Shown: positions 51,976 through 60,839 of the stretch, piece by piece
How positions within the stretch are numbered: the stretch's first letter is position 1
Layout of the letters: each line of letters begins with the position of its first letter
Assembly: GCA_036559125.1 (NCBI GenBank)
Contig: DATBTT010000017.1
Coordinates: 1-64,000 of the forward strand
Length of the DNA stretch: 64,000 nt
Source of the DNA: JALYTZ01 sp036559125
GTDB lineage: Bacteria; Vulcanimicrobiota; Vulcanimicrobiia; Vulcanimicrobiales; Vulcanimicrobiaceae
Direction of reading: 5' to 3'
The notes under the pieces: generated by a model
Databases searched by the model: none
What the model was told of the DNA's origin: nothing
What the model saw: the letters and a program-made list of their open reading frames with translations, nothing else
Translations under genes and position numbers: made by a program

Positions 51976-52019
51976 ACAGCCAGCGACCCAAGCGTACGAC
52001 CGGAAGTTGCAAACAGCGC

Positions 52020-53201
52020 TTAGGCTACTTCGAACAGCCCGGCGGCGCCCATGCCGCCGCCGACGCACATCGTTACAACGACGAAGGTTGCGCCGCGGCG
52101 TTTACCTTCAATGAGGGCGTGCATCGCCATGCGCGTACCGCTCATGCCGTAGGGATGGCCGATCGAGATGGCACCGCCGTCCACATTGAAGCGATCGTTC
52201 GGGATCCCGAGCGTGTCGCGGCAGTAAACCGTTTGCACCGCGAATGCTTCGTTCAATTCCCACAACCCGACGTCGCCGATCGTCAGGCCGTTGCGTTTGA
52301 GAAGGTCGGGAATTGCGAAGACCGGTCCGATACCCATCTCGCCGGGTTCGCAGCCGCGCACGACCATGCCCCGATAGTAGCCCAACGGTGCGAGTCCGCG
52401 CGCCCGCGCAGAATCCGCATCCATGACGACGACCGCCGCCGCGCCGTCTGAAAGTTGCGAGGAATTGCCCGCGGTGATCGGTGATTTCGGATCGAGCACG
52501 CCTTGGAGCGCGGCCAGACCCTCGAGCGAGGTCTCGGGCCGGTTGCCCTCGTCCTTCGAGAGCTCGACAAACTTTTCGATAACCCGCGCGGTGGCTTTGT
52601 CTTCTACATACATCCAGCTTGGCAACGCAACGATCTCGGCGTCGAAGCGACCGGCGGCCTGTGCGGCGGCAGTGCGCTGCTGGCTTTGCAACGCGTACGC
52701 ATCTTGCCGCTCGCGCGAAACGTCGTACTTTTTAGCAACGAAGTCGGCCGTTTGAAGCATCGGCGTGTAAACGTCGGGAACGTGGCGTGCCAGCCATTCC
52801 TCGGTCAAGCCGCGCACGTGCATCTCGTTTTGCACCATGCTGATCGATTCGGCGCCGCCCGCTACGATCGGGCCCGATCCGTCGACGATTACGCGCTGCG
52901 CGGCGGCGGAAATCGCTTGCAATCCGGAAGCGCAAAACCGGCTGACGGTCTGTCCCGCCACACCCACCGGGAGTCCGGCGCGTAATGCCGCCGTCCGGCC
53001 TAGATTGTTCCCGGTCGCACCCTCGGGGAGCCCGACGCCAATGATGACGTCCTCCACGTCGGCGGGATCGACGTGCGCGCGATCGAGAGCCGCCTTGACG
53101 ACGTGGCCGGCCATGGTTGCACCCGGCGTCTGGTTGAACGCGCCGCGAAACGCTTTGCCGATCGGGGTCCGCGCCGCGGAAACGATGACCGCTTCACGCA
53201 T
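52020..53201 (-). CDS. fadA: Acetyl-CoA acyltransferase (thiolase)
   Basis: Last step of beta-oxidation: thiolytic release of acetyl-CoA. About 393 residues with nucleophile Cys90 (V-S-R-F-C-A-S-G-L-Q), the S-I-G-H-P-Y-G-M-S-G-T-R histidine and the C-terminal T-M-C-V-G-G-G-M-G-A-A-G cysteine. I took ATG 53201 (M-R-E-A-V-I-V-S-A-A-R-T-P), which overlaps the fadB-like stop by 8 bases; the 31 codons before it are not thiolase-like. Third gene of the acyl-CoA dehydrogenase-fadB-fadA operon. Confidence 0.94.
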   Translation of the reverse strand: MREAVIVSAARTPIGKAFRGAFNQTPGATMAGHVVKAALDRAHVDPADVEDVIIGVGLPEGATGNNLGRTAALRAGLPVGVAGQTVSRFCASGLQAISAAAQRVIVDGSGPIVAGGAESISMVQNEMHVRGLTEEWLARHVPDVYTPMLQTADFVAKKYDVSRERQDAYALQSQQRTAAAQAAGRFDAEIVALPSWMYVEDKATARVIEKFVELSKDEGNRPETSLEGLAALQGVLDPKSPITAGNSSQLSDGAAAVVVMDADSARARGLAPLGYYRGMVVRGCEPGEMGIGPVFAIPDLLKRNGLTIGDVGLWELNEAFAVQTVYCRDTLGIPNDRFNVDGGAISIGHPYGMSGTRMAMHALIEGKRRGATFVVVTMCVGGGMGAAGLFEVA

Positions 53202-55179
53202 GGGCGGCATCCCACATCGGTCCGCCGCGATGCGGCGGAAATCCGTACCCGTAAACGTAGGCGATGTCGATGTCACCCGGCCGCAACGCAACACCCTCGT
53301 CGAGCAAATGCGATCCCCGTCGTGCGAGAGCGCTCGTCAGACGCTGCACGATTTGCGCGTCGGTGACGCCGGTTTGTTGCGCGATGCCCGCTGCGCGGGC
53401 TTCGTCTGCGAAAAGCTGCACGATTTGCGGATCCGCAATGGGTTCGCGGCCCTTGCCGGCGGCCTTATCGTACGCGTAGAAACCCGCGCCGGTCTTTTGC
53501 CCGAGCCGTTTCATTTCGACCAGGCGCTCGACGACGCGGGTGCGTCCCGCGCCCATGTCGGGCCGCGCCTTTTGAATGTGCCACATAACGTCTATTCCGG
53601 AGAGGTCGAACATCGCGAACGGTCCCATCGCAAAACCGAACTTTTTCATCGCTGCGTCGATGCGCTGCGGCGGCACGCCTTCCTCGGCCAACCCAACGGC
53701 TTCGCGCGCGTAGTCGAAGAGCATCCGATTGCCGATGAATCCGAACGCATTGGCCGACAGCACGCAGACTTTGCGTAGCTTCTTGCCCAGTGCGAACGCA
53801 GTTGCGAGCGTATCGGGCGACGTCTGCGCACCTTTGACGATTTCGAGCAGCTTCATGATATTGGCCGGCGCAAAAAAATGGAGCCCAACGAACCGGTCCG
53901 GTCGCGCCGTCGCCGATGCCATGGCGTCCACGTCGAGCGTCGACGTGTTCGTTGCGAGAATCGCCTCGGGCTTGACGATCGCGTCGAGTTTGGCGAAGAC
54001 TTCCATCTTCACGTTCATGTTTTCGAAAACGGCCTCGACCACAACGTCCGCGTCTGCGACGTCGCCGTAGTCGCCGGTGAAGACGATCGACTGGCCGAGC
54101 TGCCACGCGCGCTCCTGCGTCATACGGCCCCGCTGCACTTGATGCGCGAACATGCCGAACACCATCTGCTTGGCCTTCTCGACCTGCGCGTCGGCCGGCT
54201 CGACGACCGTCACGGGAATGCCGGCCTGCGCGAAGGTGATCGCAATGCCGGTTCCCATCGTTCCCGCTCCGATAACCCCGGCTTTGCCGATGTCGCGCGC
54301 CTTCGCGCTCTCAAGCCCCGGAATCTTTGCAAGCTCGCGTTCGGCAAAGAATATATGACGCAATGCGGCGGAGGCATCGGAGCGCACGAGTTCTTCAAAC
54401 AAGCGCGCTTCGCGAGCGATGCCGCGTTCGAACGGAAGCTCCAGCGCAGCCTCCACGGCATCGATCAATTTGTGAGCGGCAAATCCGCCGTTGTCTTCCG
54501 CCGGCACCATCTTGTGCGCTTGGGCGACGACGAACGGGAGCGCTGCATTGGGAATGTTTTTGGCAATCGCCGGCCTGCGCTCGGAGGCGCGGCGCTTTCC
54601 GGAGAGTCGGCCGTCGGCAAGCGCGGCGCTAACCGCAGCGACGACATCGCCGTCGACGACCTCGTCCAGAATGCCGCGTTCTTTGGCAGCTTCGGCATCG
54701 ATCGCTTCACCCTTGAGCATCATTTCCAGCGCCGCCTGCGCGCCGATCAAACGCGGCAAACGTTGCGTGCCGCCGGCCCCCGGCAACAAACCGAGTTTTA
54801 TCTCAGGCAGGCCAACCTTTGCGCCCCCGGACGCGACGCGATAGTCGCACGCAAGTGCGAGTTCGAGGCCGCCGCCCATCGCGGTTCCGTTTATCGCGGC
54901 GACGTACGTCTTGCTCCCGCGCTCGAGAGCCTCGATGACGTCGCGAACGGTCTTGGTTTCGGGGGCAGGCGCTGTAGCAAAGTCGTTCACGTCGGCGCCC
55001 CCGCTAAAGAGCCCGTTGGCGCCGGTGAAAACGATGGCGCGAATCCCCGCGTCGGCCTCCGCCGCAAGCAGCGCCGAAAGCAGCTCGGCCGAGAACGCGA
55101 ACGACAATGCATTGACGGGCGGATTGTCCAGCGTCAGCACGCAAATCGCGCCTTGCCGCGCGACGTGGACTGCGGCCAC
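53194..55179 (-). CDS. fadB: FadB-like enoyl-CoA hydratase / 3-hydroxyacyl-CoA dehydrogenase
   Basis: Bifunctional 661-residue beta-oxidation enzyme. The N-terminal hydratase domain (1-~190) has F-S-G-G-A-D-V-N-D-F and G-G-G-L-E-L-A-L-A-C, with L-P-E-I-K-L-G-L-L-P-G-A-G-G-T holding the second catalytic acid. The NAD-binding domain (from ~293) starts G-V-I-G-A-G-T-M-G-T-G-I-A, and the dehydrogenase His is in G-L-H-F-F-A-P-A. Two C-terminal 3HCDH domains follow, ending with the Y-G-x-G-F-P-P-H-R-G-G-P-M family signature. Complete. One base separates it from the acyl-CoA dehydrogenase gene. Confidence 0.94.
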   Translation of the reverse strand: MAAVHVARQGAICVLTLDNPPVNALSFAFSAELLSALLAAEADAGIRAIVFTGANGLFSGGADVNDFATAPAPETKTVRDVIEALERGSKTYVAAINGTAMGGGLELALACDYRVASGGAKVGLPEIKLGLLPGAGGTQRLPRLIGAQAALEMMLKGEAIDAEAAKERGILDEVVDGDVVAAVSAALADGRLSGKRRASERRPAIAKNIPNAALPFVVAQAHKMVPAEDNGGFAAHKLIDAVEAALELPFERGIAREARLFEELVRSDASAALRHIFFAERELAKIPGLESAKARDIGKAGVIGAGTMGTGIAITFAQAGIPVTVVEPADAQVEKAKQMVFGMFAHQVQRGRMTQERAWQLGQSIVFTGDYGDVADADVVVEAVFENMNVKMEVFAKLDAIVKPEAILATNTSTLDVDAMASATARPDRFVGLHFFAPANIMKLLEIVKGAQTSPDTLATAFALGKKLRKVCVLSANAFGFIGNRMLFDYAREAVGLAEEGVPPQRIDAAMKKFGFAMGPFAMFDLSGIDVMWHIQKARPDMGAGRTRVVERLVEMKRLGQKTGAGFYAYDKAAGKGREPIADPQIVQLFADEARAAGIAQQTGVTDAQIVQRLTSALARRGSHLLDEGVALRPGDIDIAYVYGYGFPPHRGGPMWDAAHA

Positions 55180-55180
55180 G

Positions 55181-57004
55181 TTACGCGGTTACCGCTGCTT
55201 TACGGTCGAGATCGAAGGCCGCTTCCGGCTGCGTCATCACGTCGCCGGACCCGTCGACGATTTGGCGCTTGAGCCATGCGCCCTGACTGAGTACATGCGT
55301 GGCGTAAAACTTCGCGGTAACGAGCTTCGCTTGGTAGAACTCCCGGTCACCTTCACCTGCCGCGAGTGTACGCGCCGAAATCTGGGCCGCGCGCGCCATC
55401 TGCCAGCCGCCCGCGACGACGCCCCACAGCTTGAGGTAGGGAACGCTGCAGGCGAACGCGGCGTGCAGGTCGCCCATCGCGCTCATGCCGATCCACTGCG
55501 AGACTTCGGCAAGCGTTGCGACGCTCTTTGCAAATGCTTCGCCGATCGTCTTGACGGTTGCGTCGTCGCTCGAACTCAGCTCCGTCGCGCATGCTTGCAT
55601 GGTTTTGACGACCGCCGTCGCCGTGGCGCCCATGTCGCGAATCAATTTACGACCGACCAAGTCGAGCGCCTGAATTCCGGTCGTGCCTTCGTAGATCGTC
55701 GTGATGCGGACGTCGCGATACTGTTGCGCGATTCCGGTTTCTTCGACGTACCCCATGCCGCCGAAGACTTGCAGAGCGGTGGAACAGACTTCTTGCGCCG
55801 TCTCCGTGCACCACCCTTTTACGACGGGAATCATGAGCTCGATAAACGCTTTTGATTCCTTGCGCACTTTCTCGTCGGGATGTTTGTGTGCAAGATCGAG
55901 CGACGCGGCCGTAACGTACGAGAGCGCGCGCATCGCTTCGATTTGCGCCTTCATCGTCATCAACATGCGCCGTACGTCCGGGTGCTCGATGATTCGCACG
56001 GCTTGCGGATTGCGCGAAGCGGCGTCGCGGCTCTGCACGCGTTCTTTCGCATATTCCAAGGCACTTTGGTACGCGCGATCCGCAACGGCCAACCCTTGAA
56101 CGCCTACGCTGAAACGAGCGGCGTTCATCATGATGAACATGTATTCGAGCCCGCGATTGGGTTCGCCGACCAGATAGCCGACCGCGCCTTGGCCCTTATC
56201 ACCGTAATTCATCGTGCACGTCGGATTGCCGTTGATGCCGAGTTTATGCTCGATGCCCGTGCAGGCGACGTCGTTGCGCTCGCCCAGCGTGCCGTCGTCG
56301 TTGACCAGAATTTTCGGCACGATGAACAGCGAGATACCCTTGGTTCCCTCCGGAGCATCGGGTAGCCGCGCGAGCACCAAGTGCACGATATTTTCGGCGA
56401 GATCGTGCTCGCCGAACGTGATGAATATCTTCGAGCCCGAAATGCGATACCGATCGCCGTCGGGCATCGCTTTGGTACGAACCGCGGCCAAATCCGACCC
56501 GGCTTGCGGCTCGGTCAGGCACATCGTGCCCATCCATTTACCCGAAACGAGATTGGGAACGAAGCGCCGTTTCTGCTCCGCGGAGCCGCAGAGTTCGATC
56601 GCTTCGATAGCGCCTTGATTGAGCAGTGGCCCGTTCGCGAAACCGATGTTGGCGGCGTTCCACATCTCGAGGGTCGGACCGAGCAGCACTTGCGGCAACC
56701 CTTGGCCACCGTACTCGGCGGAAACCGGGAGTCCGATCCACCCGGCGTCGGCGAACTGCTTGTAGGCGGCCTTGAATCCGGCCGGCGTCGCAACCGCACC
56801 GTCTTTCCACGTGCAGCCTTCTTTATCGAACGTACGATTTAGCGGGTCGAGCACGCCGGCGGCAAACGACCCGGCCTCCTCCAGAATCGATTCGAGCACC
56901 TCCGAGGTCTCCTCGAAGCCGGGAAGCTTTGCGACCTCGTCGATGCCCGCAAGTTCGCGCAAGACGAACTGCATGTCGCGCAATGGGGCTTGATACGTGC
57001 TCAT
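55181..57004 (-). CDS. Acyl-CoA dehydrogenase (long form)
   Basis: FAD enzyme for the first beta-oxidation step. The 607-residue protein has an N-terminal extension and a C-terminal acyl-CoA dehydrogenase-associated domain, as in FadE5-type enzymes. Motifs: M-C-L-T-E-P-Q-A-G-S-D-L and the catalytic-Glu loop Y-E-G-T-T-G-I-Q-A-L-D-L. The Q-V-F-G-G-M-G-Y-V-E-E-T-G-I-A-Q-Q-Y-R-D segment precedes it. First gene of the fad operon; a strong inverted repeat sits about 30 bases upstream. Acyl chain length cannot be told from sequence. Confidence 0.95.
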   Translation of the reverse strand: MSTYQAPLRDMQFVLRELAGIDEVAKLPGFEETSEVLESILEEAGSFAAGVLDPLNRTFDKEGCTWKDGAVATPAGFKAAYKQFADAGWIGLPVSAEYGGQGLPQVLLGPTLEMWNAANIGFANGPLLNQGAIEAIELCGSAEQKRRFVPNLVSGKWMGTMCLTEPQAGSDLAAVRTKAMPDGDRYRISGSKIFITFGEHDLAENIVHLVLARLPDAPEGTKGISLFIVPKILVNDDGTLGERNDVACTGIEHKLGINGNPTCTMNYGDKGQGAVGYLVGEPNRGLEYMFIMMNAARFSVGVQGLAVADRAYQSALEYAKERVQSRDAASRNPQAVRIIEHPDVRRMLMTMKAQIEAMRALSYVTAASLDLAHKHPDEKVRKESKAFIELMIPVVKGWCTETAQEVCSTALQVFGGMGYVEETGIAQQYRDVRITTIYEGTTGIQALDLVGRKLIRDMGATATAVVKTMQACATELSSSDDATVKTIGEAFAKSVATLAEVSQWIGMSAMGDLHAAFACSVPYLKLWGVVAGGWQMARAAQISARTLAAGEGDREFYQAKLVTAKFYATHVLSQGAWLKRQIVDGSGDVMTQPEAAFDLDRKAAVTA

Positions 57005-57035
57005 CGCTTCAATTCTTTCCGCCGGCCCGCGCTCT

Positions 57036-57069
57036 AAACTATCCTGATAGATTTACCAAATGATAGTTT
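57036..57069. promoter_or_regulatory. Inverted-repeat operator upstream of the fatty-acid oxidation operon
   Basis: AAACTATC (57036-57043) and GATAGTTT (57062-57069) are a perfect inverted repeat 18 bases apart. A nested CTATC-CT-GATAG palindrome (57039-57050) supplies a third half-site. The site lies 32-65 bases before the acyl-CoA dehydrogenase start, where a fatty-acid-responsive repressor (TetR or GntR class) would bind. Regulator not in the window. The surrounding 57005-57133 gap holds nothing else I can support. Confidence 0.6.
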
Positions 57070-57133
57070 TAATATAGCGCCTTCTCCTGCCCGTTGAACG
57101 GCGGCAGCGAAGGGCCAGCGGCGAGAGGCCGAG

Positions 57134-57547
57134 TTACATCTTTTTTATGCCGGGGGTCGGGCAGGCGCGGTGGTGGCGCGACCAGCGCCAGTCGGTGTCG
57201 CGTTCTTTGTTCTTCCTGACGACGTCGGCCATGCGGCGCAGGGCGTCCTCGGCTTGATCCCAGTCGCACACGTGCGCGCTCGCCCGCGTGTGGCGATCGA
57301 GGGCACCTTCGTCGGAGAGGTGTTGCAACGGCGACGCCGTGGGAGTGCCGTCGCTTTGGTCGATGGAATCGGCCAGTCCGCGCAGGGCCGCGGCCAGCTG
57401 TCGCGGCCTTCCGACCGCGGGCCACGTGTACGGCTTGACCTGGTTCTGCGCGCCGGCCGGCGACGGTATGACGGCCGCGGTCGCCGCCGCAGCAACTGCA
57501 AATGAGAGCAGGTTCTTACGGGAGAGCTTCTGCCGATGGATTGCCAT
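57134..57547 (-). CDS. Small exported protein with a Tat-like signal
   Basis: A ~137-residue protein whose N-terminus (R-Q-K-L-S-R-K-N-L-L then A-A-A-A-T-A-A-V-I-P-S-P-A-G-A) is a signal peptide with a partial Tat flavour. The mature part is helical, with two Cys (H-V-C-D-W-D-Q-A and R-A-C-P-T-P) that could hold heme or a disulfide. No family recognised. ATG 57547 has AAAGGACG upstream; the frame is open further but overlaps the cyclase start region. It is divergent from the cyclase gene. Confidence 0.55.
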   Translation of the reverse strand: MAIHRQKLSRKNLLSFAVAAAATAAVIPSPAGAQNQVKPYTWPAVGRPRQLAAALRGLADSIDQSDGTPTASPLQHLSDEGALDRHTRASAHVCDWDQAEDALRRMADVVRKNKERDTDWRWSRHHRACPTPGIKKM

Positions 57548-57617
57548 TCCGCGTCCTTTCCGTTCAGGGAAACGCTCGCGAGGCTGCCGAAGGGCAACAA
57601 CCGCGGGGAACGTGCTA

Positions 57618-60368
57618 ATGACAACGATTCTTCCCACCGGAACGCTGACCTTTCTCTTTACCGACATAGAAGGGAGCACGCGTCTCTGGGAACGGTATCC
57701 GTCGCAGATGCGCCAGGTTCTCGCGCGTCACGACGCACTCGTGGCCGATTTGCTCGAGCGCAACGCCGGCTACGTTTTTAAGACGGTCGGCGACGCATTT
57801 TGCTGCGCGTTCAGCGATCCTATTGCCGCCCTGACTGCGGCCGTCGCCATTCAAAAGGCCGTCGCCGCCGAGCCGTGGGAGCATGTCGGGGAGCTGCGCG
57901 TTCGCATCGCAATTAACACCGGGATCGCGCAGATCCGCGATGGCGACTATTTTGGGACCGCTCTGAACCGCACTGCGCGGTTGTTGTCGCTGGTAGGCGG
58001 CGGCCAGATCGTGCTCTCGCAATCCACGCAGCGGCTCGTGCGCGAAGAGCTGCCTCCCGACATCGGCTTGTCAGATCTGGGCGAGGCGCAACTCAAAGAT
58101 CTTCAACTCTCCGAACGGGCCTACCAGTTGACGTACCCGGAGCTGGCGACGCTAAGCGAACCGCTCGTGCCCATCTCGCAAACGCCCAATAATCTTCCCG
58201 AGGAACTCTCTACCTTCGTGGGACGCAAGGCCGAGTTGCAGCGTTTACGCAAACTTGTGATCGTCAAGCGCCTTGTCACGCTCATGGGTCCGGGAGGCGT
58301 GGGCAAGACGCGTCTCGCGCTCCATCTTGCGCGCGAAGTCGGCAACGCGTTTTCCGGCGGGGTGTACTTCGTCGAACTCGCGACCTTAGCCGATGCCGCG
58401 CACATCCCCCACGCGATGTTGAGCGCGATGCAGATCCATCCCAGCCAGCCCGATCTCGTGACCGAGATCGTGCGCGCGATCTCGGATCGCCCCACGCTCG
58501 TGATTTTGGACAACTCGGAGCAGTTCGCGGTGGAATGCGCCCGTCTCGTGCGCCGTCTGCTCGAAGCGTGCCCGACGCTAACGATCGTCGCGACCAGCCG
58601 CGAGCCCCTAAAAGTTACCGGCGAGTATGGCTTCTCGGTAGCCCCGCTTGCCGTCCCCGACGCGGCGATGCCGCTAGATCAGTTGCGGCGATGCGAGTCC
58701 GTTCGTTTGTTTGCAGACCGCGCGTCCGCGGTGAAACTCGACTTTAAGATCGCGCCGGGGAATGCCGAAGCCGTTGCCGCGATCTGCCGCCGTCTCGATG
58801 GGATACCGCTGGCGTTGGAGCTTGCGGCATCGCGGCTGCGCACCTTGAGCGCCCAACAAATCCTCGACCGGCTCACAGAACGCTTTGCACTGCTCACCGG
58901 CGGCGACCGAACCGGTTTGGATCACCATCGAAGCTTGCGCAGTACGATCGACTGGAGCTTCGATCTGCTGAGCGAGGAAGAACGACAACTCTTCGTGCGG
59001 CTGGCGATATTCCACGGCCCCTTCACGCTCGAGGCGGCCGAAGCGATCTGCGGTACGGCGCCGCTTTCTCGCGGCGTTATTGTGGACGTGCTCACGGCAC
59101 TCGTCGAAAAGTCCTTCGTTACGGTCTTCGAGCGCGAGACCATCGACGGCTACCGCCTCCTCGACACGCTACGCGCGTATGCGGACGAGCGCCTCGAAAC
59201 CGGCGCGGAGGTTCCGGCTTTAGCCGCAGCCCATTTGCAGTATTATCGTTGCCTGATTCTCGCATTGCCGGCGGCCAAGGGCGAGGCGCAGAACGCGGCG
59301 TTGGACGCGCTCGAAGCCACGCACGCAGATGTGGATGCTGCGCTCGACTGGGCTCTGCGAAACGCCGTCGATGGATTGGCCGAACTCGCCCTCGCGCTCG
59401 TCGCATTCTGGCAGATTCGAAGTTTTCTCATCGAAGGCGTGGCCTATCTCGAAGCGGTCGTTCGCGTGCTGTCCGGAAGTCCGATTTGCGGGCGGCTCTA
59501 CACGAAAGCCGCGATGCTCGCCAATACGGGCGGCGACTACGCAGAGGCCACGCGGCTAGGCGAAAATGCCCGCCGGCTCTACGACGGACAAGACGATCGC
59601 CGCGGCTTGTCCGAGACGATCTGCGTGCTCGCCTCCATCCAAATGAATTCCGCAAATTACGCTCGCGCGGAAGAACTGTTTTCGGAGGCTCTCGCGACGT
59701 GCAAAGAGACGGACGACATCGTCGGCGCCGCGCAAATGCTGCTCAATCTCGGGACGATCGCGACGGCGCTCGAACACTTCGCGGAGGCCGAGGAACGGCT
59801 GCGCGAATGTCTTGAGTTGGCCGCGCAAGCCGGGGACACGCGCTTCCAAGCGTGGGCGCACGGCGCGCTCGGATATTGCGCGCACCAGTCGGAGCGTTTC
59901 GGCGACGCGATGCGCGAGTATGAAATCTGCCTGCGCTCGTTCAGGTCGTTCGGCGATAAAGGTGGCATCGCGACGGTGCTCAATCACCTCGGCGAAGTCG
60001 CGCTGATGGGAGGCGACGTCGCGCGAGCGCGAGCGTGCCTGCACGAAAGCTTGCAAATCGGGAAGGAGCACCACCTTTCGCTGCAACTGGCCGACTCGCT
60101 GGAACTCGCCGCGCGACTATGCGCGAACGACGGCGCCGAACTCGAAGCAGCGCGCTTGGTCGGAGCGGTCGACGGCTTGCGCGAACGCGTGCACTTTCCG
60201 TTCACCGACGCGGAGCGGCGCGTCCGCGAACGCTATATCGAAGAGCTTCGTCTGCGGCGCCCGGGCGATTGGTTCGATCGCGAGCGCGCCGCCGGCGCGA
60301 AACTCGACCTCGATTCCGCCGCCGCGATCTGGAAGGTCCATCAGCCCCGCAAACGCACGTCGGTATAG
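57618..60368 (+). CDS. Class III nucleotide cyclase-type signalling ATPase with TPR repeats
   Basis: About 916 residues. Residues 1-~175 are a class III adenylate/guanylate cyclase domain: F-T-D-I-E-G-S-T with the first metal Asp, V-G-D-A-F-C-C-A-F with the second, A-L-N-R-T-A-R-L supplying the Asn-Arg pair. From ~195 to ~530 there is a STAND-type ATPase (Walker A G-P-G-G-V-G-K-T-R-L, V-I-L-D-N-S-E-Q, A-T-S-R-E-P-L). From ~640 on TPR-like helical repeats (Y-A-R-A-E-E-L-F-S-E-A-L, A-E-E-R-L-R-E-C-L-E-L-A). Proteins of this build are abundant in soil actinobacteria and related groups; the trigger is unknown. The ATG at 57618 starts the cyclase domain; upstream codons are not part of it. The tail overlaps the receiver-like gene by 28 bases on the other strand. 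Confidence 0.88.
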   Translation: MTTILPTGTLTFLFTDIEGSTRLWERYPSQMRQVLARHDALVADLLERNAGYVFKTVGDAFCCAFSDPIAALTAAVAIQKAVAAEPWEHVGELRVRIAINTGIAQIRDGDYFGTALNRTARLLSLVGGGQIVLSQSTQRLVREELPPDIGLSDLGEAQLKDLQLSERAYQLTYPELATLSEPLVPISQTPNNLPEELSTFVGRKAELQRLRKLVIVKRLVTLMGPGGVGKTRLALHLAREVGNAFSGGVYFVELATLADAAHIPHAMLSAMQIHPSQPDLVTEIVRAISDRPTLVILDNSEQFAVECARLVRRLLEACPTLTIVATSREPLKVTGEYGFSVAPLAVPDAAMPLDQLRRCESVRLFADRASAVKLDFKIAPGNAEAVAAICRRLDGIPLALELAASRLRTLSAQQILDRLTERFALLTGGDRTGLDHHRSLRSTIDWSFDLLSEEERQLFVRLAIFHGPFTLEAAEAICGTAPLSRGVIVDVLTALVEKSFVTVFERETIDGYRLLDTLRAYADERLETGAEVPALAAAHLQYYRCLILALPAAKGEAQNAALDALEATHADVDAALDWALRNAVDGLAELALALVAFWQIRSFLIEGVAYLEAVVRVLSGSPICGRLYTKAAMLANTGGDYAEATRLGENARRLYDGQDDRRGLSETICVLASIQMNSANYARAEELFSEALATCKETDDIVGAAQMLLNLGTIATALEHFAEAEERLRECLELAAQAGDTRFQAWAHGALGYCAHQSERFGDAMREYEICLRSFRSFGDKGGIATVLNHLGEVALMGGDVARARACLHESLQIGKEHHLSLQLADSLELAARLCANDGAELEAARLVGAVDGLRERVHFPFTDAERRVRERYIEELRLRRPGDWFDRERAAGAKLDLDSAAAIWKVHQPRKRTSV

Positions 60369-60724
60369 GCTCCGGTCTCTAGCAGTTCGCGCAATCCGTC
60401 GATGATTTCTTCGCGTGCAGCGGACTTGGAAAACACCGCGTTTGCTCCAGACGCGCATACCGCCTTCGCCCACTGACACGTGCGTTGCCCGGTGTATACC
60501 GCGATGGACGTCTTAGGCAGCAGCGCGCGTAACAACGAAACCAATCGCAACGGTTCTTGTGAGACGAAGTCGGCATCCAGAAAAATCAAGGCCGGCTGCT
60601 CGCTCAGCAGCTCGCGAAAGTCCGCGTCTTTAGAAACGCGCTCGACCTCGAGGCCAACTTCGGCAAAGATCCCGCCCAGCACCGATGCGAAGAGCGCTTG
60701 TGGCTCGATGACGTGAACTTTCAC
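60341..60724 (-). CDS. Receiver-like single-domain protein (copy 1)
   Basis: About 128 residues with a response-regulator fold. D50 sits at the end of strand 3 (A-L-I-F-L-D-A-D-F), Thr79 in A-V-Y-T-G on strand 4, and Lys100 in F-S-K-S on strand 5. The usual first acid pair is reduced to one Glu (V-I-E-P-Q). No output domain. It ends T-G-A-Y-T-D-V-R, exactly like its neighbour. Start GTG 60724 begins the first strand; the frame is open much further without meaning. Close paralogue of the next gene. Confidence 0.7.
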   Translation of the reverse strand: MKVHVIEPQALFASVLGGIFAEVGLEVERVSKDADFRELLSEQPALIFLDADFVSQEPLRLVSLLRALLPKTSIAVYTGQRTCQWAKAVCASGANAVFSKSAAREEIIDGLRELLETGAYTDVRLRG

Positions 60725-60839
60725 AAACCACTTTACGCCGCTCGAGAGAGGAGTATGTTGAAGTCCCAGGCGCTTGGCACCGGATTTGTCGACATGTTTT
60801 TCCCCATTTCTAGTCGAGGGACTTCCATGTTTGGCCGGA

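Noticed and set aside
53878..55272. Long open frame on the plus strand (over 460 codons) opposite fadB
   Set aside because: It lies antisense to a complete FadB, is rich in Arg and His as expected for the mirrored frame of a GC-rich gene, and has no family motif.
57288..57617. N-terminal extension of the cyclase protein from 57288
   Set aside because: The added 110 residues overlap the divergent exported-protein gene and have no similarity to cyclase proteins; ATG 57618 begins the domain.
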